From: an uncultured Muribaculaceae bacterium
GTDB taxonomy: Bacteria; Bacteroidota; Bacteroidia; Bacteroidales; Muribaculaceae
Assembly: GCA_910588035.1 (NCBI GenBank)
Contig: CAJUPY010000021.1
Span: 1-39,027 of the forward strand
DNA length: 39,027 bases
Reading direction: 5' to 3'
Position 1 is the stretch's first letter; each line of letters opens with the position of its first letter. The notes under the pieces were generated by a model. That model saw only the letters and a program-made list of their open reading frames with translations. It did not search any database and was not told the origin of the DNA. Made by a program: the position numbers and the translations under genes. Of the stretch, positions 32,548 to 39,027 are shown one piece after another.

Positions 32548-33534
32548 TTACATTATGCGTATACTCTTGTGTTTATTTTTATTTTTTTCGGAGAGATCTA
32601 ATTTAAGAGAATAACCGGCAAAAATTTCATGGCTGCCGGAGCTTGCTTTTGAAATGGCGTTGACCGGGTAATCATAGGAATAACCGAGATAGAAATTCTT
32701 GAAATCGACCCCAAGCACGAGCGAGACAGCATCGTTATGACGGTAGCCTACTCCGGCCGACAAAAATTTCCTGAAACGCAACCTGGCGGTAGCCTCGGCT
32801 GTCGTGAATGTGAAATCGGTCTTTACCATGACTGACGGTAACACTTCAAATAACGTGTTTTTTATAGGAATATTGCTTCCGGCCATGAAATATAGTATCC
32901 TGCCGGCCTTAAATTCATAATTTTTCTCATTCGCGCCCTCGCCAGACTCAGCATTGAACGTTATGGTCGGTGAATTGGCATGTTGCAGCGACACACCTGC
33001 CCAGAACAGCCGGTGTTTGAAAAACGCTCCTACCCCAAGATCAATCGACGTCCCGTTCAGATCGGTGGTAGGTATGCCGTCATCACTTCCCTCGTGGTAA
33101 TCGTCATCATCGGGTAGCACGACATCCGAACCCTTGAATGTCTGGTTCATGAAGCCCACCTGAAGTCCGATAGACAGCTCTCCTTTCATAAATTTCAGTT
33201 TATAGGCTATCTGGGCACCAAGATTGAGATTCTTATACAGGCCCATACTTTCCTGATTGACGATGAGTCCTGTTCCAAACCGGCGGTTGATGAATTTAAA
33301 CGGCATGTCACCGGTCAGAAGAAATGTTTTCGGGGCATTCTCGATGCCGACCCACTGCATGCGTGTTCCTCCGCGGAGACGTATGAAATCTGTCTGGCCG
33401 GTGGCTGCGGCGTTGTAAAACGTCGGGACCTCGTAATACTGCGTGAACTGGGCATCGACCTGAGCCGATGTTTTCAAGGACGATAAAATTACCAGACCGA
33501 CGACCGCGATTATAACTGACAATGACTTTTTCAT
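32548..33534 (-). CDS. PorP/SprF-family type IX secretion outer-membrane protein
   Basis: A 328-residue predicted beta-barrel. The signal peptide ends near KTSAQ; the mature part starts with the family pattern VDAQFTQYYEVPTFYNAAATG. GLIVNQESMGLYKNLNLGAQIAYKL-type strands and the closing YSYDYPVNAIS also match. PorP/SprF proteins anchor or guide type IX cargo and adhesins. The TTG at 33549 would add five residues; the ATG at 33534 gives a standard signal peptide and sits eight bases after the porT stop. It is directly in front of gldK. Confidence 0.9.
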   Translation of the reverse strand: MKKSLSVIIAVVGLVILSSLKTSAQVDAQFTQYYEVPTFYNAAATGQTDFIRLRGGTRMQWVGIENAPKTFLLTGDMPFKFINRRFGTGLIVNQESMGLYKNLNLGAQIAYKLKFMKGELSIGLQVGFMNQTFKGSDVVLPDDDDYHEGSDDGIPTTDLNGTSIDLGVGAFFKHRLFWAGVSLQHANSPTITFNAESGEGANEKNYEFKAGRILYFMAGSNIPIKNTLFEVLPSVMVKTDFTFTTAEATARLRFRKFLSAGVGYRHNDAVSLVLGVDFKNFYLGYSYDYPVNAISKASSGSHEIFAGYSLKLDLSEKNKNKHKSIRIM

Positions 33535-33541
33535 CAATTTC

Positions 33542-34267
33542 TCACTCAAAATAAAACGTTAGCACAACCATTGACGACGTAGCCTTTTTCAATGACTGCG
33601 TGAACTTGAGTTTATCGGGATTATCGGCCAGATCAGGGCGGTTGCGGTCAATGACATCTGTCAGACCGAAACAGAATTTCAGTTCCGGAATAAGCTTGAA
33701 ATAAGGGAGATAGAAATCGCATCCTACACCGATAGAGAGATAGAAATCGGCAGATTTCAGTTTCAGGAAATCAGATCTTTTTTTGGTCACGTCAAATGCC
33801 GGCATGATGCCACCGACCACATAAGGTCTGGCATTCTGATATCTCATCGCGGCGAATTTCAGATCAACCGGCAACATGACAAAAGCCGATTTGATGTTCT
33901 GTGTTTCCTGACCGTCACCCGAGGTGTCGACCATTTTTATTTCACGGTTGCCGAAATACATTCCAGGCGACACTCTGACGCTGAAATAGGTGTTCAATCT
34001 GAAATCAATGAGACCACACACATTGAACCCCGGGGAAAATGAAGGTTGATCCATGAACCAAGTCTGGCCGTTCTCAGCCACAAACCCGTTGTGGGTAAAC
34101 TGAAGATCCTGAGTGTGGACACCGACACCAAACCCGAGATGCCATTTTCTCAAGTCGGTATACGGTCTGTTCTGCAACTTATCGTTCAAGGTCTGAGAGA
34201 CAGCCTGCATCGACATCGACATGCAAAACAAGACAAAGATGATTGAATATGCCTGTTTAAGTTTCAT
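33542..34267 (-). CDS. porT: PorT-family type IX secretion outer-membrane protein
   Basis: A 241-residue protein with a signal peptide (ending near QAVSQ) and beta-barrel-like strands: WHLGFGVGVHTQDLQF, YFSVRVSPGMYFGNREIKM, FYLSIGVGCDFYLPYFKLIPEL and the final SSMVVLTFYFE. PorT is needed for type IX secretion, probably in assembly of the outer-membrane part. It is the first gene of the operon and is divergent from the sorting-domain glycosidase-like gene. Assignment rests on fold pattern and context. Confidence 0.88.
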   Translation of the reverse strand: MKLKQAYSIIFVLFCMSMSMQAVSQTLNDKLQNRPYTDLRKWHLGFGVGVHTQDLQFTHNGFVAENGQTWFMDQPSFSPGFNVCGLIDFRLNTYFSVRVSPGMYFGNREIKMVDTSGDGQETQNIKSAFVMLPVDLKFAAMRYQNARPYVVGGIMPAFDVTKKRSDFLKLKSADFYLSIGVGCDFYLPYFKLIPELKFCFGLTDVIDRNRPDLADNPDKLKFTQSLKKATSSMVVLTFYFE

Positions 34268-34275
34268 TTGAATAA

Positions 34276-34289
34276 GTAACGAAGGTTAC
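34276..34289 (-). promoter_or_regulatory. Small inverted repeat just before the porT start
   Basis: GTAAC, a four-base GAAG spacer, GTTAC: a perfect five-base inverted repeat, 9 bases upstream of the porT ATG. As RNA it makes a short hairpin near the ribosome entry site. It could influence translation or be an operator half; it is too short to be firm. Confidence 0.3.
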
Positions 34290-34385
34290 GCTACTTTATT
34301 GCATTGACAATAACAGGTTTTAAAAAACAAGCAATTTGGTTTAGCGGCATATCTCAGACACATAATTACTAAAATTATTTAAATA

Positions 34386-34417
34386 TTTCTATCAATTCAA
34401 AAATAATCGTATATTTG
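34386..34417 (+). promoter_or_regulatory. Promoter of the sorting-domain glycosidase-like gene, with a possible divergent -7 for porT
   Basis: Plus strand: TTTC at 34386-34389, 20 bases, then a perfect TATATTTG at 34410-34417, 54 bases before the ATG. On the minus strand TATTTTTG occupies 34405-34398, a perfect -7 for porT, though with no clear -33. The two promoters would overlap back to back, giving porT a leader of about 125 bases. Confidence 0.5.
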
Positions 34418-34470
34418 TCAGCCAATTCATCACAGTTTAAACAGATTAACATCATTTTATTCATCCACTT

Positions 34471-37400
34471 ATGAGACTACCCCTCTCCCTTTGCCTGATT
34501 TTTATGATCTTGGCTCTGATCAAGCAACCGGCAAACGCCGAAACAAATCCACGCTACGAAATGCGCTCCGTCTGGTTGCAGTCAGTCTGGAACGGCGACT
34601 GGCCCAAGACAAAAGGAACTACTGCCTCAAATGCCACATCACAAAAAGCAGAGCTGACTGCATTGCTTGATTCCCTTGTCAAAGCAAACTTCAATTGCGC
34701 ATCACTGCAGGTCAGGCCGGCAAGTGACGCACTCTACAAATCATCGTATGAACCGTGGTCGGAATGGCTCACGGGCAAACGCGGCAGTGCCCCGACATAC
34801 GATCCGCTGGAGTATTTTGTGACACAGTGTCATAACCGTGGTCTTGAAGCGCATGTCTGGATAAATCCCTACCGCACCCGCAACGGATCGACATCATTTG
34901 ACACAAGTGCCAAATCAAAGGGATGGGTAATAACCCACACCACGACAAACTCAGAAGGGAAAACAACCACAAGCTATATTCTCGATCCCGGTAATGTCGA
35001 TGTTCAGAACCATGTGGTCAAGGTGATAACCGAGATAGTCACCAACTACGACATCGATGGTGTCATGTTTGACGACTACTTCTATCCCGAAGGATTGCCA
35101 CTTGGCAGCGGATATGACTACAACGAATGGAAAGCATCGGGAACAAAGCTGTCACAGTCTGACTGGCGCCGTGACAACTGCAATACTCTGATTAAAAAGG
35201 TTGCAGAAGCCATCAACTCACGTAAACCTTATGTCCGTTTCGGAATCGGTCCAGCCGGTGTGGCAGGCGGCAACGGCAAATCATCGTCGAAATATGATCT
35301 GCCCGCTTGCTACAAAGGAACCGACTGGGTCTATGACGGCATCTACTGCGACCCGTTGGCATGGCTTGCCCAAGGTTCACTCGACTACATCTCACCACAG
35401 ATCTACTGGGCGCACACCCACTCTACAAACCCCTATCAGCCGATAGCCAAATGGTGGAGCGAGGTGGCAGTCCGTTTCAACCGCCATTTCTTCGCAAGTC
35501 ACTCGACCAGTGCCGTCGGCACCGATGAAGTAGCCAAACAGATTGACACCAACCGCGCCGAGACTCTCGACGGTTGCCCCGGTTCAGTCATGTTCAACAC
35601 CTCATCTACGTTCATCAATAAGTCGGCAGCCCCGATCAAAAAGAAGTTCAAATATCTTGCGACAGTGCCTCCGATGACATGGTATGACGCACCCAACCCC
35701 GGCACGATCAAGTCACTGACCCGAAGCAGCAACAAGCTGAGCTGCACATCGCTCACCGGCACACGATATATTTTCTATGCCATTCCGACAGAGACAGCAC
35801 GCCCGGCAGCGATGTCTGACTCAGGCAAAGGCCTGAAAGCAAAGTACATTATCGGGGTTACGTATACCAACTCGCTGACCATACCGAGTGGAAAGCGCAG
35901 CGGCTACTGGTATGCCGTCGCTCCTCTCGACCGATATGGCAATGAATGGACACTTTGCACTCTTGACGAGCCTGCATCGCAAACCGCACCTGCGACCAGT
36001 CTGATAGCCCCCGAGAACGGAACCGAAGCAAGCGAAGACATCTACTTTGTCTTCACCAAGGCCAATGTTGACAGCTATACCCTACAGATTTCAAGCGACT
36101 ACAATTTCAACCGCGTCGACTATGAGTCGACCGAACAACCGGTGTCAGACCAATCGGGCACAATGCAATATGTTCTGCCGGCTTCACTTTTAAAAAACGG
36201 TACATATTACTGGCGCATCATCACCCGAAAATCGGGTTATCTTAACTCCACATCGGAAACACGAAACTTCACGGTCAACAGCCATTACACAGGTGACGGA
36301 TATGTCTCGATCGCAGAATCGACAAGCTATCCTTACCGCGATCCGGCAAAACTCGGCGCGAACTACCGTCTGACAAATCTCTGGATCAGATCGGGCATAC
36401 ATGGCAACGCTATCGACTTCGTGGCGGGAGACAACCACACACGCGATTTCACTGTCAGCGGAGACGGAGAGACCATCTACATCATCAAATGTCAACCCGG
36501 CACTGCTGCCGCACAGCTGATCAGCTACGAGTCAGAAACCGGCCGCGAACTCAAGACAGTCAACCTGTCGATGGATGATTCCTACACCACCGGACTTCAC
36601 GGTCTTGCCAACACATTGATGACCGACGACAAGGGCAACATCTGCGTGACCGGTATGAAACTCGCAGGAGGCAAACAGATATCGGTCGGAAAAATCGATC
36701 CCGCCAGCGGTAGCGTAACGACTGTTGTCAGCATTCCGGAATCAAGCAAACGCATAGACCACACAGCGTTGGTCGGTGATGTCGACGGCACCTTCTATCT
36801 TTTTGCGGCCACAAGCAACGACCAGACTGTATACAGGTGGAAAGTCGTCAATGGGAAACTGTCAAAAACCGAGACAATGACAATCAGTAATCCCGGTTAC
36901 AATCCGCGTGTATTCGCGCTTGACGAATCGCACATTTTCATTGACGGAACTGCCTCGACAATAGGTTATTATACATGGGGATCAGGAACACCAACGGGCA
37001 CTTTCGACTCGGCCACATCACTCAAACCGACAACCACCATTACTGACGGCGGAGCCTATTTCACATATGACGGCATGCCGATGCTTGTCTATGCGACAGG
37101 CAACTATACGTCGGGAGTGAGATATCGCCTGACATACGGCAAATCGCTTCCGGCCTCTTACAGCGGGCTGACGTCGCTGTGGGAATTTCCGTCACACGAA
37201 AACGGGCTTGGCACTTCCGACCCGAAAAACGACCGCGGTGTTCTTGTAAAGACCTACGGATCAACGGTGATGACCCGATCAGCATCCCAACCGGTGTTCA
37301 TCTACACGTTCGCACCAGGAAACGGCCTTGCAGCCTATCGTGTCGACAAAGCATCGCCTACGTCGATCGACGATCTTGAACAGTCAGCTCTGACAATCGG

Positions 37401-37584
37401 CAGAAACGGCAACAGGATAGTATTCTCGCGCGCTGTCGACACAGTGGAGATACATTCGGTTTCAGGCAATCTTATCGCCCGTCAAGACCATTGCACCGAG
37501 ATAGACTGTCCCGACATTGCCGGAGTCTATATTTTATCGCTCACAGTCGACGGTGTGAAGCAAATAGTGAAAATCAACCGATAG
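34471..37584 (+). CDS. GHL10-type glycoside hydrolase-like protein with Fn3/propeller regions and a type IX C-terminal sorting domain
   Basis: A 1037-residue exported protein. Signal peptide 1-23 (PANA, then ET). Residues about 27-395 are a GHL10/DUF187 barrel: YEMRSVWLQSVWNGDWP, then VWINPYRTRNG, then DGVMFDDYFYPEG with D201/D202, then LDYISPQIYW. Fn3-like segments follow (about 400-610), then a region with propeller-like repeats (about 620-960). The last 73 residues (965-1037) look like a type IX sorting domain, with short beta-strands and the ending GVYILSLTVDG, then KQIVKINR. It is divergent from porT, so it is probably cargo of the adjacent secretion system. The substrate is unknown; relatives are thought to act on surface or peptidoglycan-type glycans. 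Confidence 0.85.
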   Translation: MRLPLSLCLIFMILALIKQPANAETNPRYEMRSVWLQSVWNGDWPKTKGTTASNATSQKAELTALLDSLVKANFNCASLQVRPASDALYKSSYEPWSEWLTGKRGSAPTYDPLEYFVTQCHNRGLEAHVWINPYRTRNGSTSFDTSAKSKGWVITHTTTNSEGKTTTSYILDPGNVDVQNHVVKVITEIVTNYDIDGVMFDDYFYPEGLPLGSGYDYNEWKASGTKLSQSDWRRDNCNTLIKKVAEAINSRKPYVRFGIGPAGVAGGNGKSSSKYDLPACYKGTDWVYDGIYCDPLAWLAQGSLDYISPQIYWAHTHSTNPYQPIAKWWSEVAVRFNRHFFASHSTSAVGTDEVAKQIDTNRAETLDGCPGSVMFNTSSTFINKSAAPIKKKFKYLATVPPMTWYDAPNPGTIKSLTRSSNKLSCTSLTGTRYIFYAIPTETARPAAMSDSGKGLKAKYIIGVTYTNSLTIPSGKRSGYWYAVAPLDRYGNEWTLCTLDEPASQTAPATSLIAPENGTEASEDIYFVFTKANVDSYTLQISSDYNFNRVDYESTEQPVSDQSGTMQYVLPASLLKNGTYYWRIITRKSGYLNSTSETRNFTVNSHYTGDGYVSIAESTSYPYRDPAKLGANYRLTNLWIRSGIHGNAIDFVAGDNHTRDFTVSGDGETIYIIKCQPGTAAAQLISYESETGRELKTVNLSMDDSYTTGLHGLANTLMTDDKGNICVTGMKLAGGKQISVGKIDPASGSVTTVVSIPESSKRIDHTALVGDVDGTFYLFAATSNDQTVYRWKVVNGKLSKTETMTISNPGYNPRVFALDESHIFIDGTASTIGYYTWGSGTPTGTFDSATSLKPTTTITDGGAYFTYDGMPMLVYATGNYTSGVRYRLTYGKSLPASYSGLTSLWEFPSHENGLGTSDPKNDRGVLVKTYGSTVMTRSASQPVFIYTFAPGNGLAAYRVDKASPTSIDDLEQSALTIGRNGNRIVFSRAVDTVEIHSVSGNLIARQDHCTEIDCPDIAGVYILSLTVDGVKQIVKINR

Positions 37585-37587
37585 CCA

Positions 37588-38595
37588 ATGAATCAAAAGC
37601 AACAGGAAACAGACATCAGATTTATGAGACGGGCAATTGACCTTGCCCGTCTCGGTCTTTCTAACGTCTCCCCAAACCCACATGTCGGAGCTGTAGTCGT
37701 TTACGGTGACCGCATCATAGGTGAGGGATATCACCGCCGGTGTGGTTCAGGACATGCAGAGGTCAACGCCATAGCCTCAGTCAAGCCCGAAGACCGTCCA
37801 CTGCTGAGCGAGGCCACGATCTATGTGACACTTGAGCCGTGCAGTCACTACGGCAAGACTCCGCCTTGCTCCAAGCTGATCATAGACACAGGCATCAGGC
37901 GTGTTGTAGCCGGCACAGCAGATCCGAACCCGAAAGTCAACGGACGCGGTTTTGCGATGTTACGTGAAGCCGGTGTAGAGGTGACCGTTCTCGACGGTGA
38001 AATCGGAGATGAATGTCGCCGGCTCGATCAGAAATTCATGTCGCGTTTAGTCAACGGCCGGCCCTACATCACCTTGAAATGGGCCCAAAGTCACGACGGA
38101 TTCATGTCAAAATCAGACGGCAGCCCATTCAGATTCTCCACCCCGTTAACCTCTACCCTCGTTCACAAACTCAGGTCGGAGCATGATGCCATTCTGACGA
38201 CATCATCGACCGTCATGGCAGACAATCCTCGCCTGGACTGCAGGCTATGGTCCGCGGGACGCTCGCCTGTTAAAATCATAGTTGACCGAAACAGACGGGT
38301 CAAGCCCGACGCTTTGGTTTTCAATGGTGCCGAAACCGTGGTCACACAAGATGATCTTCATGAGATAATTGAATCGGCGTGCCGACGCGGTTTAAACTCC
38401 ATACTCGTCGAGGCGGGTCCGACATTCCTCAAGGCAATGATCAAGGCCGGACTATGGGATAGCATAAGAGTAGAAATATCGCCTGTCACACTTGGGAAGT
38501 CGGGAGGAAACCGCGCACCGGAGCTTCCATGCCTACCTCAGTTGACTGAAATTATTGACGGCAACACAATTGCTTATTTTAATAAGAACAATTGA
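37588..38595 (+). CDS. ribD: Bifunctional riboflavin biosynthesis deaminase/reductase
   Basis: Catalyses the second and third steps of riboflavin synthesis: deamination of diaminohydroxyphosphoribosylaminopyrimidine and NADPH-dependent reduction of the ribose. The 335-residue protein has an N-terminal cytidine-deaminase-like domain with zinc ligands H56, C85 and C94 (HAEVNAI, EPCSHYGKTPPC) and catalytic E58, then a RibD-C reductase domain (PYITLKWAQSHDGFMSKSDG, then SILVEAGPTFL). It begins three bases after the preceding stop, which suggests cotranscription with that gene. No FMN riboswitch is possible in so small a gap. Its end overlaps the convergent partial gene by 17 bases. Confidence 0.95.
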   Translation: MNQKQQETDIRFMRRAIDLARLGLSNVSPNPHVGAVVVYGDRIIGEGYHRRCGSGHAEVNAIASVKPEDRPLLSEATIYVTLEPCSHYGKTPPCSKLIIDTGIRRVVAGTADPNPKVNGRGFAMLREAGVEVTVLDGEIGDECRRLDQKFMSRLVNGRPYITLKWAQSHDGFMSKSDGSPFRFSTPLTSTLVHKLRSEHDAILTTSSTVMADNPRLDCRLWSAGRSPVKIIVDRNRRVKPDALVFNGAETVVTQDDLHEIIESACRRGLNSILVEAGPTFLKAMIKAGLWDSIRVEISPVTLGKSGGNRAPELPCLPQLTEIIDGNTIAYFNKNN

Positions 38596-39027
38596 GTTTC
38601 AAAGTTGATTTGCGTGCCACTCGGGCACTGTCAGCCGGCGGTGCACCACGGGCTCTTAAGTCATTAACCAGCATAAATTTACAGATCTCGATTGGTACAA
38701 ACATCTGTGATGTGTCAGTCGAGATTGTTGACAGAATGGACCCGTATATCACATTCACGCAATTGTCATAAAGTCTATTAAACCAGCAACTTGCCGTTTC
38801 CGGAGAATCTGACGGACTTGGTGGAGCCATGAAACCGGTAGTGACAAGATTATCATCTGTCTTTTCATCGGAATCAGACGACTCATCACAGCTTGATTCA
38901 TGCCTGGATATATGCTCCACCTCAGGGAGAGATTCGTTTTCTTCGGCCTGATCGGATCTGTAGGGCTCGCCACGCAGAATTGATTTCAGGGCGTCGGGGT
39001 TGAGCCGGTAGTGGTCTCTTCGGTCGA
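38579..39027 (-). CDS. C-terminal part of an unidentified protein, cut by the window edge
   Basis: An open frame enters from the right edge, first full codon at 39025, and ends at TAA 38579-38581, giving the last 148 residues. It starts with RDHYRLNPDALKSILRGEPY, a winged-helix-like closing segment. An acidic, serine-rich linker follows (ESSCDESSDSDEKTDD), then a mixed region with LYDNCVNVIYGSILSTIS and VPIEICKFMLVNDLRARG, and a basic tail. The opening segment is reminiscent of replication or DNA-binding HTH proteins, but this is weak. A GTG-started frame at 38920 exists but is only the inside of this longer one. Confidence 0.55.
   Translation of the reverse strand, partial: DRRDHYRLNPDALKSILRGEPYRSDQAEENESLPEVEHISRHESSCDESSDSDEKTDDNLVTTGFMAPPSPSDSPETASCWFNRLYDNCVNVIYGSILSTISTDTSQMFVPIEICKFMLVNDLRARGAPPADSARVARKSTLKLNCSY

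Overview
The window looks like a chromosomal segment of a Bacteroidales bacterium. The evidence is a complete set of core type IX secretion/gliding genes (porT, a porP/sprF-like gene, gldK, gldL, gldM, gldN), Bacteroidota-type promoters (TTTG, about 20 bases, TAnnTTTG), weak ribosome binding sites, many SpII lipoproteins and carboxypeptidase-regulatory-like beta domains. A gut relative such as Muribaculaceae is plausible, but the family is a guess. No tRNA, rRNA, CRISPR array, transposase or prophage gene was seen.

Left part (1-11128), mostly housekeeping. A B12-dependent ribonucleotide reductase (396-2936) ends at a bidirectional terminator facing a glycine-zipper/OmpA lipoprotein. A DMT transporter converges on a membrane-anchored, degenerate M23 protein. 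Then come a beta-barrel/OmpA protein, arginine decarboxylase (speA) and tRNA pseudouridine synthase (truA). A small secreted-protein gene at 10016-10867 has a stop codon inside its signal peptide. After it lies a long REP-like hairpin (10960-11032).

Middle part (11129-21792). holA heads a chain of overlapping genes for surface-glycan-type functions: a polytopic membrane protein, a GT2 glycosyltransferase, a degenerate SDR and a DUF115-like protein. It converges on an opposite-strand operon that reads dut, TPR protein, DUF4292 lipoprotein, EnvC-like LytM activator and polysaccharide flippase. This pairs nucleotide-pool cleaning with cell-envelope biogenesis. The dut promoter is a near-ideal match to the Bacteroidota consensus.

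Right part (21937-39027). A YczE-like membrane protein converges on a three-gene minus-strand module: acyltransferase, an 801-residue exported TPR protein, and a membrane-anchored TIR protein whose start codon lies one base after the TPR stop. The TIR domain is predicted to be cytoplasmic, and a carboxypeptidase-regulatory-like domain of the same protein to be periplasmic. The exported partner also begins with such a domain. I consider this pair the best candidate for an undescribed system: an envelope sensor wired to a TIR effector. Upstream of it, on the same strand, is the type IX operon porT-porP-gldK-gldL-gldM-gldN. Divergent from porT is a 1037-residue glycosyl-hydrolase-like protein that appears to carry a type IX C-terminal sorting domain, so a probable cargo sits beside its own secretion machine. 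ribD follows, and a partial gene runs off the right edge.
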